Assembly: GCF_000092225.1 (NCBI RefSeq) | Contig: NC_014158.1 | Location: 372,001-436,000 of the forward strand | Reading direction: 5' to 3' | Source of the DNA: Tsukamurella paurometabola DSM 20162 | GTDB lineage: Bacteria; Actinomycetota; Actinomycetes; Mycobacteriales; Mycobacteriaceae | DNA: 64,000 nucleotides | Shown: piece after piece, positions 42,625-50,546 of the stretch | How positions within the stretch are numbered: the stretch's first letter is position 1 | Layout: the number at the start of each line of letters is the position of its first letter | Translations under genes and position numbers: made by a program | The notes under the pieces: generated by a model | Database searches by the model: none | The model's input: the letters and a program-made list of their open reading frames with translations, nothing else | What the model was told of the DNA's origin: nothing

Positions 42625-45195
42625 ATGGCCTCACCCATGCGCAAGGTGGCCTTGCGCAATCTGATGGCGCACAAGGGCCGGCTGTTCCTGACGGTCCTCT
42701 CGGTGCTCCTCGGCACCTCGTTCATCGCCGGATCGATGGTCTTCACCGGAACGCTGTCGAAGGCTTTCGACGGGATCTCGGACCGGATCGCGGTGGGGGT
42801 CGACGCGCGAGTCGCGCCGAAGGATGCGCAGGGGCAGGGCGGTTTCGGGCCACAGGGACCCGGTGTCCCGCTCAGCGCGCTCGACCGGGTCCGCGCCGTG
42901 CCGGGTGTGCGGATCGCGCAGCCCGCCGTCACCGGTTCCATCGCGCTCCGCGACGGCAAGGGCGATGTGGTCTCGCCCACCGGCGCGCCGCAGACCGGCG
43001 GTGCCTACCTGCCGCCGGGGGAGAGCTTCGAGTCCGATGGCCTGAAGATCACCGAGGGCCGCGCACCGTCGGGCCCGAACGAGATGGTGCTCAACGACTC
43101 CGCGGCCGACCGGCTCGATCTACCGGTGGGGTCCAAGACCACCGTGGTGACGCCGCGGTCGCCGGGGCCGATCGAGGCGACCATCGTCGGCACGTACACC
43201 GCGTCGGTCGACACGGGCGGGTACATCGGCGCCCTGTTCGCGAAGGACGAGGCGCAGAAGCTGTTCGGCGACGGCGCGACCACACCGAACATCGACGTGG
43301 CCGCGGCGCCGGGAACCAGCCCCGAGCAACTGCGCGACCGTCTCGCGCAGGCGCTACCCGAACTCGACGTCAAGACCGGTGACGAGGTGCGCACCGAGTT
43401 CACCGACCAGGTGAACCAGGGGCTCAGCTTCCTCAATTACTTCCTCGTCGCCTTCGGTCTGATCGGTTTGCTGGTAGGCGTTTTCATCATCTACAACACG
43501 TTCTCGATGCTCGTCGCACAGCGCCTCAAGGAGCTCGCGCTGCTGCGCGCGATCGGCGCCAGCCGTCCACAGGTACGCAACTCCGTGGTGCTCGAGGCGC
43601 TCGTCGTCGGCGTGCTCGGCAGTGCTGCCGGACTCGCGACCGGCATCGGTCTGGCCTGGCTGTTGCAGGCCGTGGTGAAGGCCGCGGGTGCGGGCTTCCC
43701 CGATACGGGCATCGTGGTCGCGCCCTCGGTCGCGATCACCGTGATGCTCGTGGGCACCGTGGTCACGGTGATCTCCGCGTTGATTCCCGCGGTCCGGGCG
43801 TCGAAAGTCCCACCCGTGGCAGCGATGCGAGCGCAGGACGGCGGATCCGCCGCATCGGTCCTGGTGCGCGGCGCGATCGGTGCGGCCCTTTTCCTCAGTG
43901 CGCTCGCGCTGCTGTTCGTGGCGACCACCGAGTCCGGTTCCGGTGCAGCGATCATGGTGGGCGTCGCCGGCTTCGGACTGGTGCTCGCCGTGGTGATCGG
44001 CGGCCCGGCTCTCGTCGGCCCCGTGCTCGGCGGCGTCGGCACGGTGCTCGCCAAACCCTTCGGCCCGGCCGGCCGATTGGGCCGTACCAACGTGATGCGT
44101 AATCCTCAGCGCACCACCGCGACCGCGTTCGCCCTGGTGATCGGCGTGGCGCTGGTGGGTGTGATCGGCACCCTGGGGGCGTCCATGCAGAAGTCGATCG
44201 ACTCGCAGGTCGACACGGGTATCAGGTCCGATCTGGTGCTGCAGGCGCCGCAGTTCGGGATGCCGCCCGCGGCGCTCACCGCGATCAAGGACGTCCCCGG
44301 CATCGGCACCAAGACAACGCTGTACGCGGTGCCCACGCGGATCGACGGTGACCGGCAGAACCTGCTCGCCGTCGACGGCGATGTGAACGCGGTGTTCAAT
44401 CTGACCCGGGTCGCCGGCACGCTGGACCTGAAATCCGGTGGCCTCCTGATCGACGAGGACAAGGCGCGGGCAGAGGGCTGGGAGGTCGGCTCGAAGGTCG
44501 CCCTGGGCTCGGCCACCGGCCGGGAGCAGGCCGAGACGACGGTCACCGGGATCTATGCCAAAGCCGGTGGCCTGTCCGGGCCGGTGGTCACCGTCGGTGA
44601 GGTGAACACGCTGTATCCGCCCGCGCAGGGGGCGACCAGCCCGATCGTCACGCCGCAATCGGTCTTCATCGGCGCCGCCGACGGCACCTCCGTCGAGGAC
44701 CTCAAGGACCGGCTGCGCGAGGCGGTCAAACCGTTGCTGGTGGTCAATGTCGACGATCAGCAAGACCTCAAGGACCAAGCAGGCCAGGCGATCACCGCCC
44801 TGATGGGCGTGCTCTACGGGCTGCTCGGCTTGGCGGTGATCATCGCGATCCTGGGCATCATCAACACACTGGCGCTGTCGGTGGTGGAGCGGCGCCGCGA
44901 GATCGGCATGCTCCGCGCGATCGGCATGATCCGCTCCCAGGTGCGCAAGTCGATCTATCTCGAATCGATGCTGATCGCGCTGTTCGGCGCCGTACTCGGC
45001 CTGGTGCTCGGCGTGCTACTGGGCACGTCGCTGGTGTACGCGCTGCGTGATGAGGGGCTCGGCTCCGTGGTCGTCCCGTGGTCGACGGTGTTGGTGATGC
45101 TGGTCGCCTCGGCCTTCGTCGGCGTGGGTGCGGCGATCCTTCCGGCCATCCGTGCCTCCCGCACGCCGCCACTCGCCGCGATCGCGGAGGGCTAG
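42625..45195 (+). CDS. FtsX/MacB-like ABC transporter permease
   Basis: An 856-residue permease made of two tandem FtsX units. An N-terminal helix and extracytoplasmic loop precede three helices (about residues 270-400), including LVAQRLKELALLRAIGASRPQVRNSVVLEALVVG. The second unit repeats this with SVVERRREIGMLRAIGMIRSQVRKSIYLESMLIALFG. These coupling-helix stretches (ELALLRAIG, EIGMLRAIG) are diagnostic. With the preceding ATPase it probably uses mechanotransmission to export or release a lipoprotein, peptide or drug; substrate unknown. Confidence 0.9.
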   Translation: MASPMRKVALRNLMAHKGRLFLTVLSVLLGTSFIAGSMVFTGTLSKAFDGISDRIAVGVDARVAPKDAQGQGGFGPQGPGVPLSALDRVRAVPGVRIAQPAVTGSIALRDGKGDVVSPTGAPQTGGAYLPPGESFESDGLKITEGRAPSGPNEMVLNDSAADRLDLPVGSKTTVVTPRSPGPIEATIVGTYTASVDTGGYIGALFAKDEAQKLFGDGATTPNIDVAAAPGTSPEQLRDRLAQALPELDVKTGDEVRTEFTDQVNQGLSFLNYFLVAFGLIGLLVGVFIIYNTFSMLVAQRLKELALLRAIGASRPQVRNSVVLEALVVGVLGSAAGLATGIGLAWLLQAVVKAAGAGFPDTGIVVAPSVAITVMLVGTVVTVISALIPAVRASKVPPVAAMRAQDGGSAASVLVRGAIGAALFLSALALLFVATTESGSGAAIMVGVAGFGLVLAVVIGGPALVGPVLGGVGTVLAKPFGPAGRLGRTNVMRNPQRTTATAFALVIGVALVGVIGTLGASMQKSIDSQVDTGIRSDLVLQAPQFGMPPAALTAIKDVPGIGTKTTLYAVPTRIDGDRQNLLAVDGDVNAVFNLTRVAGTLDLKSGGLLIDEDKARAEGWEVGSKVALGSATGREQAETTVTGIYAKAGGLSGPVVTVGEVNTLYPPAQGATSPIVTPQSVFIGAADGTSVEDLKDRLREAVKPLLVVNVDDQQDLKDQAGQAITALMGVLYGLLGLAVIIAILGIINTLALSVVERRREIGMLRAIGMIRSQVRKSIYLESMLIALFGAVLGLVLGVLLGTSLVYALRDEGLGSVVVPWSTVLVMLVASAFVGVGAAILPAIRASRTPPLAAIAEG

Positions 45196-45196
45196 C

Positions 45197-45223
45197 TGTC
45201 ACAGATCGCGGGCGGTCGGTGTC
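45197..45223 (+). promoter_or_regulatory. ECF41-type promoter (TGTCACA-N16-TGTC)
   Basis: TGTCACA at 45197-45203, followed 16 bases later by TGTC at 45220-45223, closely matches the published ECF41 promoter pattern (TGTCACA, spacer about 16, CGTC), one mismatch in the -10 part. It lies 40 bp upstream of the oxidoreductase start, which precedes the ECF41 sigma gene, as expected for autoregulation. Confidence 0.8.
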
Positions 45224-45263
45224 CTGAGTGCGGAACACTGGGTTCCGCCTGAAGGAGGCAGAG

Positions 45264-46307
45264 ATGAAGGTCGTCGTGATCGGTGCCGGATATGCGGGGA
45301 CGATCGCCGCGAACCGGCTGATGAAGAAGGCCGGCGGCGCGGACGTCACGGTGGTGAACCCGCGCGGCGAGTTCGTCGAGCGGGTGCGGCTGCACGAGTA
45401 CATCGCAGGCAGCGGCTCGGCGACCACGCCGCTGGCCGACATGCTCAATCCGGCGATCCGGCTGGTGGTCGGCTCGGTCGAGACCATCGGTGATGGTTCG
45501 GTGACCCTGGCCGACGGCACTGTGCTGCCCTTCGATCACCTGGTGTACGCGGCGGGTGGGGCGATCACGGCACCGGCGGGCACCGTGGCGGTGGGCGGAT
45601 TCGAATCGGCCGGCCGGGCGCGCACGGCGCTCGCCGCACTGCCCGACGGTGCCCTGGTCACCGTGGTCGGTGGCGGTCTCACCGGTATCGAGACCGCCGC
45701 GGAGATCGCGGAATCGTGGCCCGCGCTGCGGGTGCGGCTGCTCAGCGAGGGCGAGATCGGCGCCTCGCTCGGTGTCGGTGCGCGGCGTCGGGTACACCGG
45801 GAGCTGGAGCGGCTCGGAGTGCAGTTGCGGCGCGGCCGGTACGAGGAACCCGACGGTGCCGGTCTGGTGCTGTGGGCGATCGCCACGCAGGTCAGCGATC
45901 TGGCGGCGCGCAGCGGGCTGGCCGTCGACGACTCCGGCCGGGTTCTGGTGGACGAATTCTTGCGCAGCGTCAGCGATCCGCGGATCGTGGCGGTGGGTGA
46001 CGGTGCCGCCGTGCCGGATGCGCGGCTGAGTTGCCAGACGGCGTTGCCGCAGGGGGCGCACGGCGCGGACAACCTGGCCCGGATCATCGCCGGCGCGGAG
46101 CCGAAGCGGTTCTCGATGGGGTACACCGGGCAGAACGTCTCGATCGGGCGGCGCAGCGCGGTGATCCAGACAGCTCGCCGCGATGACACCCCGACGCGGA
46201 TCTGGTTCGGTGGCCGGCCCGCTGCGTTCGTCAAGGAGCAGGTGTGCACCATGGCCAGGGGCGCCGCCCGCACCGCGAACTACGCCTGGCTTCCGGCACC
46301 GAAATGA
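45264..46307 (+). CDS. FAD-dependent pyridine nucleotide oxidoreductase, COE partner of ECF41
   Basis: A 347-residue NDH-2/AIF-like flavoprotein. FAD site VVIGAGYAGTIAANRL is at the N-terminus, and the NAD(P)H site VTVVGGGLTGIETAAEIAE is near residue 140. IVAVGDGAAVPDARLSCQTALPQGAH is the C-terminal FAD motif. Start ATG 45264 follows AAGGAGG. Its stop overlaps the sigma gene start (ATGA). ECF41 sigma factors are known to be linked to genes for carboxymuconolactone decarboxylases, oxidoreductases or epimerases (COE), and this is such an oxidoreductase. Confidence 0.9.
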   Translation: MKVVVIGAGYAGTIAANRLMKKAGGADVTVVNPRGEFVERVRLHEYIAGSGSATTPLADMLNPAIRLVVGSVETIGDGSVTLADGTVLPFDHLVYAAGGAITAPAGTVAVGGFESAGRARTALAALPDGALVTVVGGGLTGIETAAEIAESWPALRVRLLSEGEIGASLGVGARRRVHRELERLGVQLRRGRYEEPDGAGLVLWAIATQVSDLAARSGLAVDDSGRVLVDEFLRSVSDPRIVAVGDGAAVPDARLSCQTALPQGAHGADNLARIIAGAEPKRFSMGYTGQNVSIGRRSAVIQTARRDDTPTRIWFGGRPAAFVKEQVCTMARGAARTANYAWLPAPK

Positions 46308-47179
46308 CCACCGCAGCAGAAGTGTTCACCGAGTATCGACCGCTGTTGTTCTCGATCGGATACGAGATCCTGGGCAGTGTCGCCGATACCGAGGATGTGC
46401 TCCAGGAGAGCTACCTGCGGTGGAGCGATGTGGATCTCGCCGTGGTCGAGAATCCGCGGGCGTACCTGGCGCGCATCGTGACCCGGCAGGCGCTGAACGC
46501 GCTGCGCGGTGCGGCGCGCCGGCGCGAGCAGTACGTGGGACCGTGGCTACCGGAACCGCTGGAGACGCCGTCGGGTGATGCGCCGACCGAACACGTGCTC
46601 ACGGGTGAGGCGGTGACGACCGCGATGCTGTTGGTGTTGGAATCCCTGACCCCTACCGAACGCGCGGTTTTCGTGCTCCGCGAGGTGTTCGGCTTCGGCT
46701 ATCCGGAAATCGCCGAAGCGGTGGGGAAGAGTGAAGCGACGGTGCGCCAGACCGCGCACCGCGCCCGCGGTCATGTCCAGGCGCGACGACCGCGCACCGT
46801 CGTCGACCCCGCGGTGGCGCAGGGCGCGGCGGAGCGGTTCCTGACCGCGGCGGCTACCGGCGATGTTCAGGCGCTCATGGATGTGCTGGCGCCCGACGCG
46901 GTGTACCTGGGGGACGGTGGCGGCGTGGTCTCGGCGGCCCGGCGTCCGGTACACGGCGCGGACAAGGTGGCGCGCATGCTGATCGGGTTGTTCCGCAAGG
47001 GCGCCGCGATGGGCGAGATGGGATTGCGTTTCGCGGTGTACAACGGCATGCCGGCGATGGTCGTCTCCTTCGACGGGGTCGTCGATCAGGTCACCTGTAT
47101 CGAGGTCGACGGTGCGATCGTCACAGGTGTCTACTGCGTGCGGAACCCGGCGAAGCTCCGGAGCGTATCGATGGGGTGA
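46304..47179 (+). CDS. ECF41-family (SigJ-like) sigma factor with SnoaL-like C-terminal domain
   Basis: A 291-residue sigma factor. Region 2 is at residues about 8-75 (ILGSVADTEDVLQESYLRW), region 4 at about 110-160 (LTPTERAVFVLREVFGFGYPEIAEAVGKSEATVRQTAHRAR). The linker motif WLPEP and the C-terminal DGGGVVSAARRP and NPAKL match the conserved ECF41 signatures. The C-terminal SnoaL-like extension acts as an in-built regulator instead of an anti-sigma factor. Cotranscribed with the oxidoreductase from a matching upstream promoter. Confidence 0.93.
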   Translation: MTTAAEVFTEYRPLLFSIGYEILGSVADTEDVLQESYLRWSDVDLAVVENPRAYLARIVTRQALNALRGAARRREQYVGPWLPEPLETPSGDAPTEHVLTGEAVTTAMLLVLESLTPTERAVFVLREVFGFGYPEIAEAVGKSEATVRQTAHRARGHVQARRPRTVVDPAVAQGAAERFLTAAATGDVQALMDVLAPDAVYLGDGGGVVSAARRPVHGADKVARMLIGLFRKGAAMGEMGLRFAVYNGMPAMVVSFDGVVDQVTCIEVDGAIVTGVYCVRNPAKLRSVSMG

Positions 47180-47617
47180 CGGACGGCCTCGGAAGCGACG
47201 GCGAGGCCGTACGAAGTGAAAGAAGATTCCCTATCGAATCCGATAAAGATCGGCTGTCTGAGCAGGCATTAATCCGTGGCATCGCAAAGAGTGGAAAAGT
47301 CTCTAGCGTGAGTAGCGAGATGTATGAAACAACCAACTCGGACAAACTTCACAGGTCACAGTGGTGACAACGGGTCTTGTTTCCGCTGCTGGAAGTCGCA
47401 TTCCCGAGGCTCTCGATCCCTCGTTTGTGAATCACAATTTCATAACGTTTAGATAACTGATCTATATATCACTGATAGACATCGGATCTGTACCGTTAAC
47501 TATGTCGCGGACTGAATATGAATCGGTGTTCTCAGGGATCGCGCATCTTCAGTCACCCGACCGCGCCGCAGGCCTGCGCGCGGTCATCCCGTCGGAGAGC
47601 TCAATTCAGGAGAAGAC
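47180..47617 (+). promoter_or_regulatory. 438-bp AT-richer intergenic region upstream of the repeat protein
   Basis: This is the longest gene-free stretch of the window. It is visibly lower in GC than its surroundings (for example around 47420-47500). It contains the palindrome TTGTGA-A-TCACAA at 47425-47437 and AT-rich stretches such as TAACTGATCTATATATCAC. A short open frame (47176-47367) has no ribosome site or recognisable product. It probably holds a complex promoter for the downstream exported protein. Confidence 0.6.
47425..47437. promoter_or_regulatory. Perfect palindrome TTGTGA-A-TCACAA
   Basis: A 13-bp perfect inverted repeat about 180 bp upstream of the repeat-protein start. The single-base spacer excludes a standard CRP site (which needs six). 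It is a candidate operator for an unknown regulator. Confidence 0.5.
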
Positions 47618-49666
47618 ATGCGCGCAGCAGTGCAATTCGGTGCGGCCAAGGGGCAGTGGGACAGGCTCGGGGTGGTGACCCAGGCCGCCGCCGCAACCGT
47701 CCTCGTCTCGTCGGTGGCGCTCGCCGCCCTCCCGGCCACGAGTATCACCGCGATACCGACGCCGGCACAGGTCCTCGCGCAGCCGCCCGCCGCGCTCAAG
47801 GCCGACTTCGTCCCGGTGGGTCTGATCGATCTGCTCCCGGATTCGACTCTGGTACGGGAACTCTCGAATGCCGACCCGGCTCGCATCGCGCGCATCATGG
47901 CGCAGATCCCGCCGTCGAAGGTCGCCGCGATCATGGGGCAGATGCCCACCGAGTCGGTGGTCGCGATCATGAACGAGATGGACACCGGTGCGCTCACCAA
48001 CATCGTCGGCGGCCTGCCCACCGCGAAGCTGTCGGAGGTGGTGGCGGGGCTGTCGAATGACAAGCTCTCCGCGCTGGTCGGCGGCATCCCCGTCGACAAA
48101 CTCGGTCCGGTGGTGGCGAGCCTTCCCGCCGATACCCTCTCCAAGCTCGTCGGTTCCATCCCCACCGACAAGTTGGCGCAGGTCGTCGCCACGCTGCCGA
48201 GCGAGACCCTGACCCAGGTGGTCGGTGGTATCCCCGTCGAGAAGCTGGGGCCGGTGGTGGCGAGTCTGCCCACCGAGACGCTCTCCGGCCTGGTCGCCAG
48301 CATCCCGGTCGAGAAGCTCGGTCCCGTGGTCGCGAGCCTGCCGGCTTCGACTCTCACGCAGCTGGTCTCGGGTCTGCCCGACGAGACACTCAAGCAGATC
48401 GTCGGCGACATCCCGGTCGAGAAACTGGGTCCCGTGGTGGCCAGCCTGCCCGCCGACAAGCTCACCCAGCTGGTCAGCAAGATCCCGGTGGCCAAGTTGA
48501 CCGAGGTGGTCTCGAACCTTCCCGACGACACCCTCAAGGAGCTGGTCGGCGGGATCCCCGTTGAGAAACTGGCTCCGGTGGTCGCGAGCCTGCCCGCGGA
48601 CAAGTTGAGCGCCCTCGTCGGTTCGATCCCGATCGACAAGCTCACCACCGTGGTCTCGAACCTCCCGGACGACACACTCGGCAAGATCGTCGCCGGCATC
48701 CCGGTCGAAAAGCTCGGTCCCGTGGTGGCCGGCCTGCCCTCGGAGACCCTGATCAAGCTCGTCGCCGCCATCCCGAACGACAAGCTCAAGGAGGTCGTCG
48801 GTGGTCTGCCCGACGACAAGCTGCTGGCGATCATGGACGGCAAGCTGATCGGTCGTGTGGTCACCTCGCTCGCCGGCAGCCTGCTCACCGCGCAGGGCTG
48901 GCGGACCGTGCCGCCGCTACTGGTCGACGCCGTGCAGTACAGCGCGACGGGCATCTTGGGTATCCCCGGTCAGGTCGTGCAGGGAATCCCGGTGGTCGGT
49001 CCCGTGCTCTCCGTGCCGGTTTCACTGGCGACCGGCGCTCTGAGCACCGGCATCAACGCCGCGGCGGCGCTGGCCCGCCCGATCGCCGAGCTCATCGGCA
49101 CGATCATCGCACTGCCGGTTCAGCTCGTCGGGCCCTTCCTGAACGGTGGTGGAGTCGGTAACCTGTTCGCCTCCAACGCGATCGGTACGCAGCTCACCGA
49201 CGCTGTGACGTCGGTGGTCTCGGGCGGCAAGCATGCGAAGCAGGACGACGGTGCGGTTGCCGTCACCCAGGCCGCGCCGGTCGAGACCGGCGGTAGGCAC
49301 GCCCTGTCCAGCGCCGAGGATCCGGCTACCGAGGCGGCGGCGCTCGCAGCGCTGGACACCGCGCGGTCCGGTGGTCGGCACGCCAAGGACGACGACGCTT
49401 CGACCACCACCCCGTCGACTCCGCCCACTGGCTCCGCGACGCCCACTGACTCCGCGGCGTCGTCCGGCGCCGGCGCGACCGCGTCCTCGGACTCGCCGTC
49501 CGAGTCGCCGGTGCGGGAGCAGGCCTCCACGCCGACCGAGGCTCCGGTGAAGACCGAAGCGGCGGAGGAGAAGGCGACGGCGAACGAGGCGCCCGCACAG
49601 ACACCGTCGACGTCCTCCGACACCACGGAGTCGGGTGCCTCCGGCGCCGACGGAGCCGCCGCGTGA
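47618..49666 (+). CDS. Exported protein with 26 tandem 12-residue repeats
   Basis: A 682-residue protein. Residues about 20-45 form a signal sequence or anchor (AAAATVLVSSVALAAL, ATS). Residues 97-408 are 26 gapless 12-residue units alternating types such as IPVEKLGPVVAS and LPADTLSKLVGS, consensus [LI]Px[DE]xLxx[VL]Vxx. They look helical and recall the MgtE N-domain superhelix. Residues about 410-530 are hydrophobic (two or three helices or hairpins), and the last 150 are Ser/Thr/Ala/Pro/Glu-rich with three GG(K/R)HA motifs. No LPxTG is present. ATG 47618 follows CAGGAGAAG. A surface or envelope-spanning role is likely; the family is unrecognised. Confidence 0.8.
   Translation: MRAAVQFGAAKGQWDRLGVVTQAAAATVLVSSVALAALPATSITAIPTPAQVLAQPPAALKADFVPVGLIDLLPDSTLVRELSNADPARIARIMAQIPPSKVAAIMGQMPTESVVAIMNEMDTGALTNIVGGLPTAKLSEVVAGLSNDKLSALVGGIPVDKLGPVVASLPADTLSKLVGSIPTDKLAQVVATLPSETLTQVVGGIPVEKLGPVVASLPTETLSGLVASIPVEKLGPVVASLPASTLTQLVSGLPDETLKQIVGDIPVEKLGPVVASLPADKLTQLVSKIPVAKLTEVVSNLPDDTLKELVGGIPVEKLAPVVASLPADKLSALVGSIPIDKLTTVVSNLPDDTLGKIVAGIPVEKLGPVVAGLPSETLIKLVAAIPNDKLKEVVGGLPDDKLLAIMDGKLIGRVVTSLAGSLLTAQGWRTVPPLLVDAVQYSATGILGIPGQVVQGIPVVGPVLSVPVSLATGALSTGINAAAALARPIAELIGTIIALPVQLVGPFLNGGGVGNLFASNAIGTQLTDAVTSVVSGGKHAKQDDGAVAVTQAAPVETGGRHALSSAEDPATEAAALAALDTARSGGRHAKDDDASTTTPSTPPTGSATPTDSAASSGAGATASSDSPSESPVREQASTPTEAPVKTEAAEEKATANEAPAQTPSTSSDTTESGASGADGAAA
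47906..48841 (+). repeat. 26 x 36-bp coding repeats
   Basis: Each 36-bp unit encodes twelve residues, with no insertions or deletions across the array. Alternate units are most alike, so the true period is often 72 bp (an IP unit plus an LP unit). Confidence 0.85.
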
Positions 49667-49697
49667 TCTGATCCGCGGTTCGGTCAGTCGAATCGGT

Positions 49698-49729
49698 GAA
49701 CGCTCCTCCGCTGTGGCGGAGGGGCGTTC
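49698..49729. terminator. Bidirectional terminator hairpin
   Basis: A 14-bp stem (49698-49711 with 49716-49729, one T-G wobble, loop TGTG) lies between the repeat-protein gene end (49666) and the convergent methyltransferase gene end (49736). Confidence 0.85.
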
Positions 49730-49735
49730 GCCGTA

Positions 49736-50509
49736 TCAGTGCTTCCGGAAGGCCAGCACGAGATTCGAGGTGAACACCTCGCGCACGCCCGGCACGCGCA
49801 CGATCCACCACGCCCACGACGGGTGATACCGCGGGAACGCGGCCACCAGATCGGCACCGTCGACGGTTGCGGCCCAATCCAATCCGTCGTTCGCACCCAC
49901 TTTGAACAATGACGTCCCGTACAGGTTCTTCGGCGGATGCCCGTGTTTGGTGGTGTACCTCCGGGCCGCGCGTTCGCCGCCGAGGTAGTGACTCAGGCCC
50001 ATCTCATGTCCACCGAACGGGCCGAACCAACAGGTGTAGCTCAGGATCACCAGGCCTCCGGGGCGGGTCACGCGCAGCATCTCCGCACCCATCGCCCGCC
50101 AGTCCCGCACATGCTCGGCGACGTTCGATGACAGGCAGACGTCCACGGCGCCGTCGGCGATCGGCAGGGCGAGGCCCGAGCCCCGCACGCCTCGTGAGGC
50201 CGTGATCCCAGCGGCATGCGCCTCGGACGGATCGGGCTCGATGGGAACGTATACGGCGCCGTGCTCGGCGAACGCGTCCTCGAAGTAGCCGGGCCCGCCA
50301 CCGACATCCAGCACCAGCGCGCCGTCGAGCGGCTCCCAGAACAGGTCGGCCGTCAGATCGACGGTGTCGCGAGCGAGCGAGCCGTAGAAGCGCGCCGGCT
50401 CGGACTGCTCGAACCGGAAGTCCGAGAGCAACCGCACCGAACGGCGCAGGGTCGCCCTGCGGCGCAACCTCGAGGTGGCGTGCTTCGAGGTCGCGTCTTT
50501 CCAGCTCAC
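49736..50509 (-). CDS. SAM-dependent methyltransferase (Rv0224c-like)
   Basis: A 257-residue class I methyltransferase. Motif I is VLDVGGGPGYFEDAF, IPIEPDPSE holds the SAM ribose-binding acid (PIEPD), and VCLSSNVAEHVRDW and RVTRPGGLVILSYT are later motifs. The protein is very close to M. tuberculosis Rv0224c as I remember it (RRATLRRSVRLL, GGHEMGLSHYLGG, KHGHPPKN, FPRYHPSWAWW). Start GTG 50509; divergent from the glycosyltransferase over 34 bp. Probably modifies an envelope glycan or lipid with its neighbour. Confidence 0.88.
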   Translation of the reverse strand: MSWKDATSKHATSRLRRRATLRRSVRLLSDFRFEQSEPARFYGSLARDTVDLTADLFWEPLDGALVLDVGGGPGYFEDAFAEHGAVYVPIEPDPSEAHAAGITASRGVRGSGLALPIADGAVDVCLSSNVAEHVRDWRAMGAEMLRVTRPGGLVILSYTCWFGPFGGHEMGLSHYLGGERAARRYTTKHGHPPKNLYGTSLFKVGANDGLDWAATVDGADLVAAFPRYHPSWAWWIVRVPGVREVFTSNLVLAFRKH

Positions 50510-50530
50510 GGGGTCCACACCACCGGACGG

Positions 50531-50546
50531 TACCCTAGTACGCGTG
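50531..50546 (+). promoter_or_regulatory. -10 element for a leaderless glycosyltransferase mRNA
   Basis: TACCCT at 50531-50536 is followed by seven bases and the GTG start at 50544, without any ribosome site. The divergent spacer is only 34 bp, too short for a leader on both sides. Confidence 0.5.

Noticed and set aside
47176-47367. 63-residue open frame after the ECF41 gene
   Set aside because: No ribosome site and no recognisable product; more likely part of the AT-richer control region.
47425-47437. CRP-type binding site
   Set aside because: The two TGTGA/TCACA halves are separated by one base, not six, so it cannot be a standard CRP site; kept only as a palindrome of unknown function.
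47906-48841. CRISPR array
   Set aside because: The 36-bp periodicity is coding, with twelve-residue units in frame and no unique spacers.
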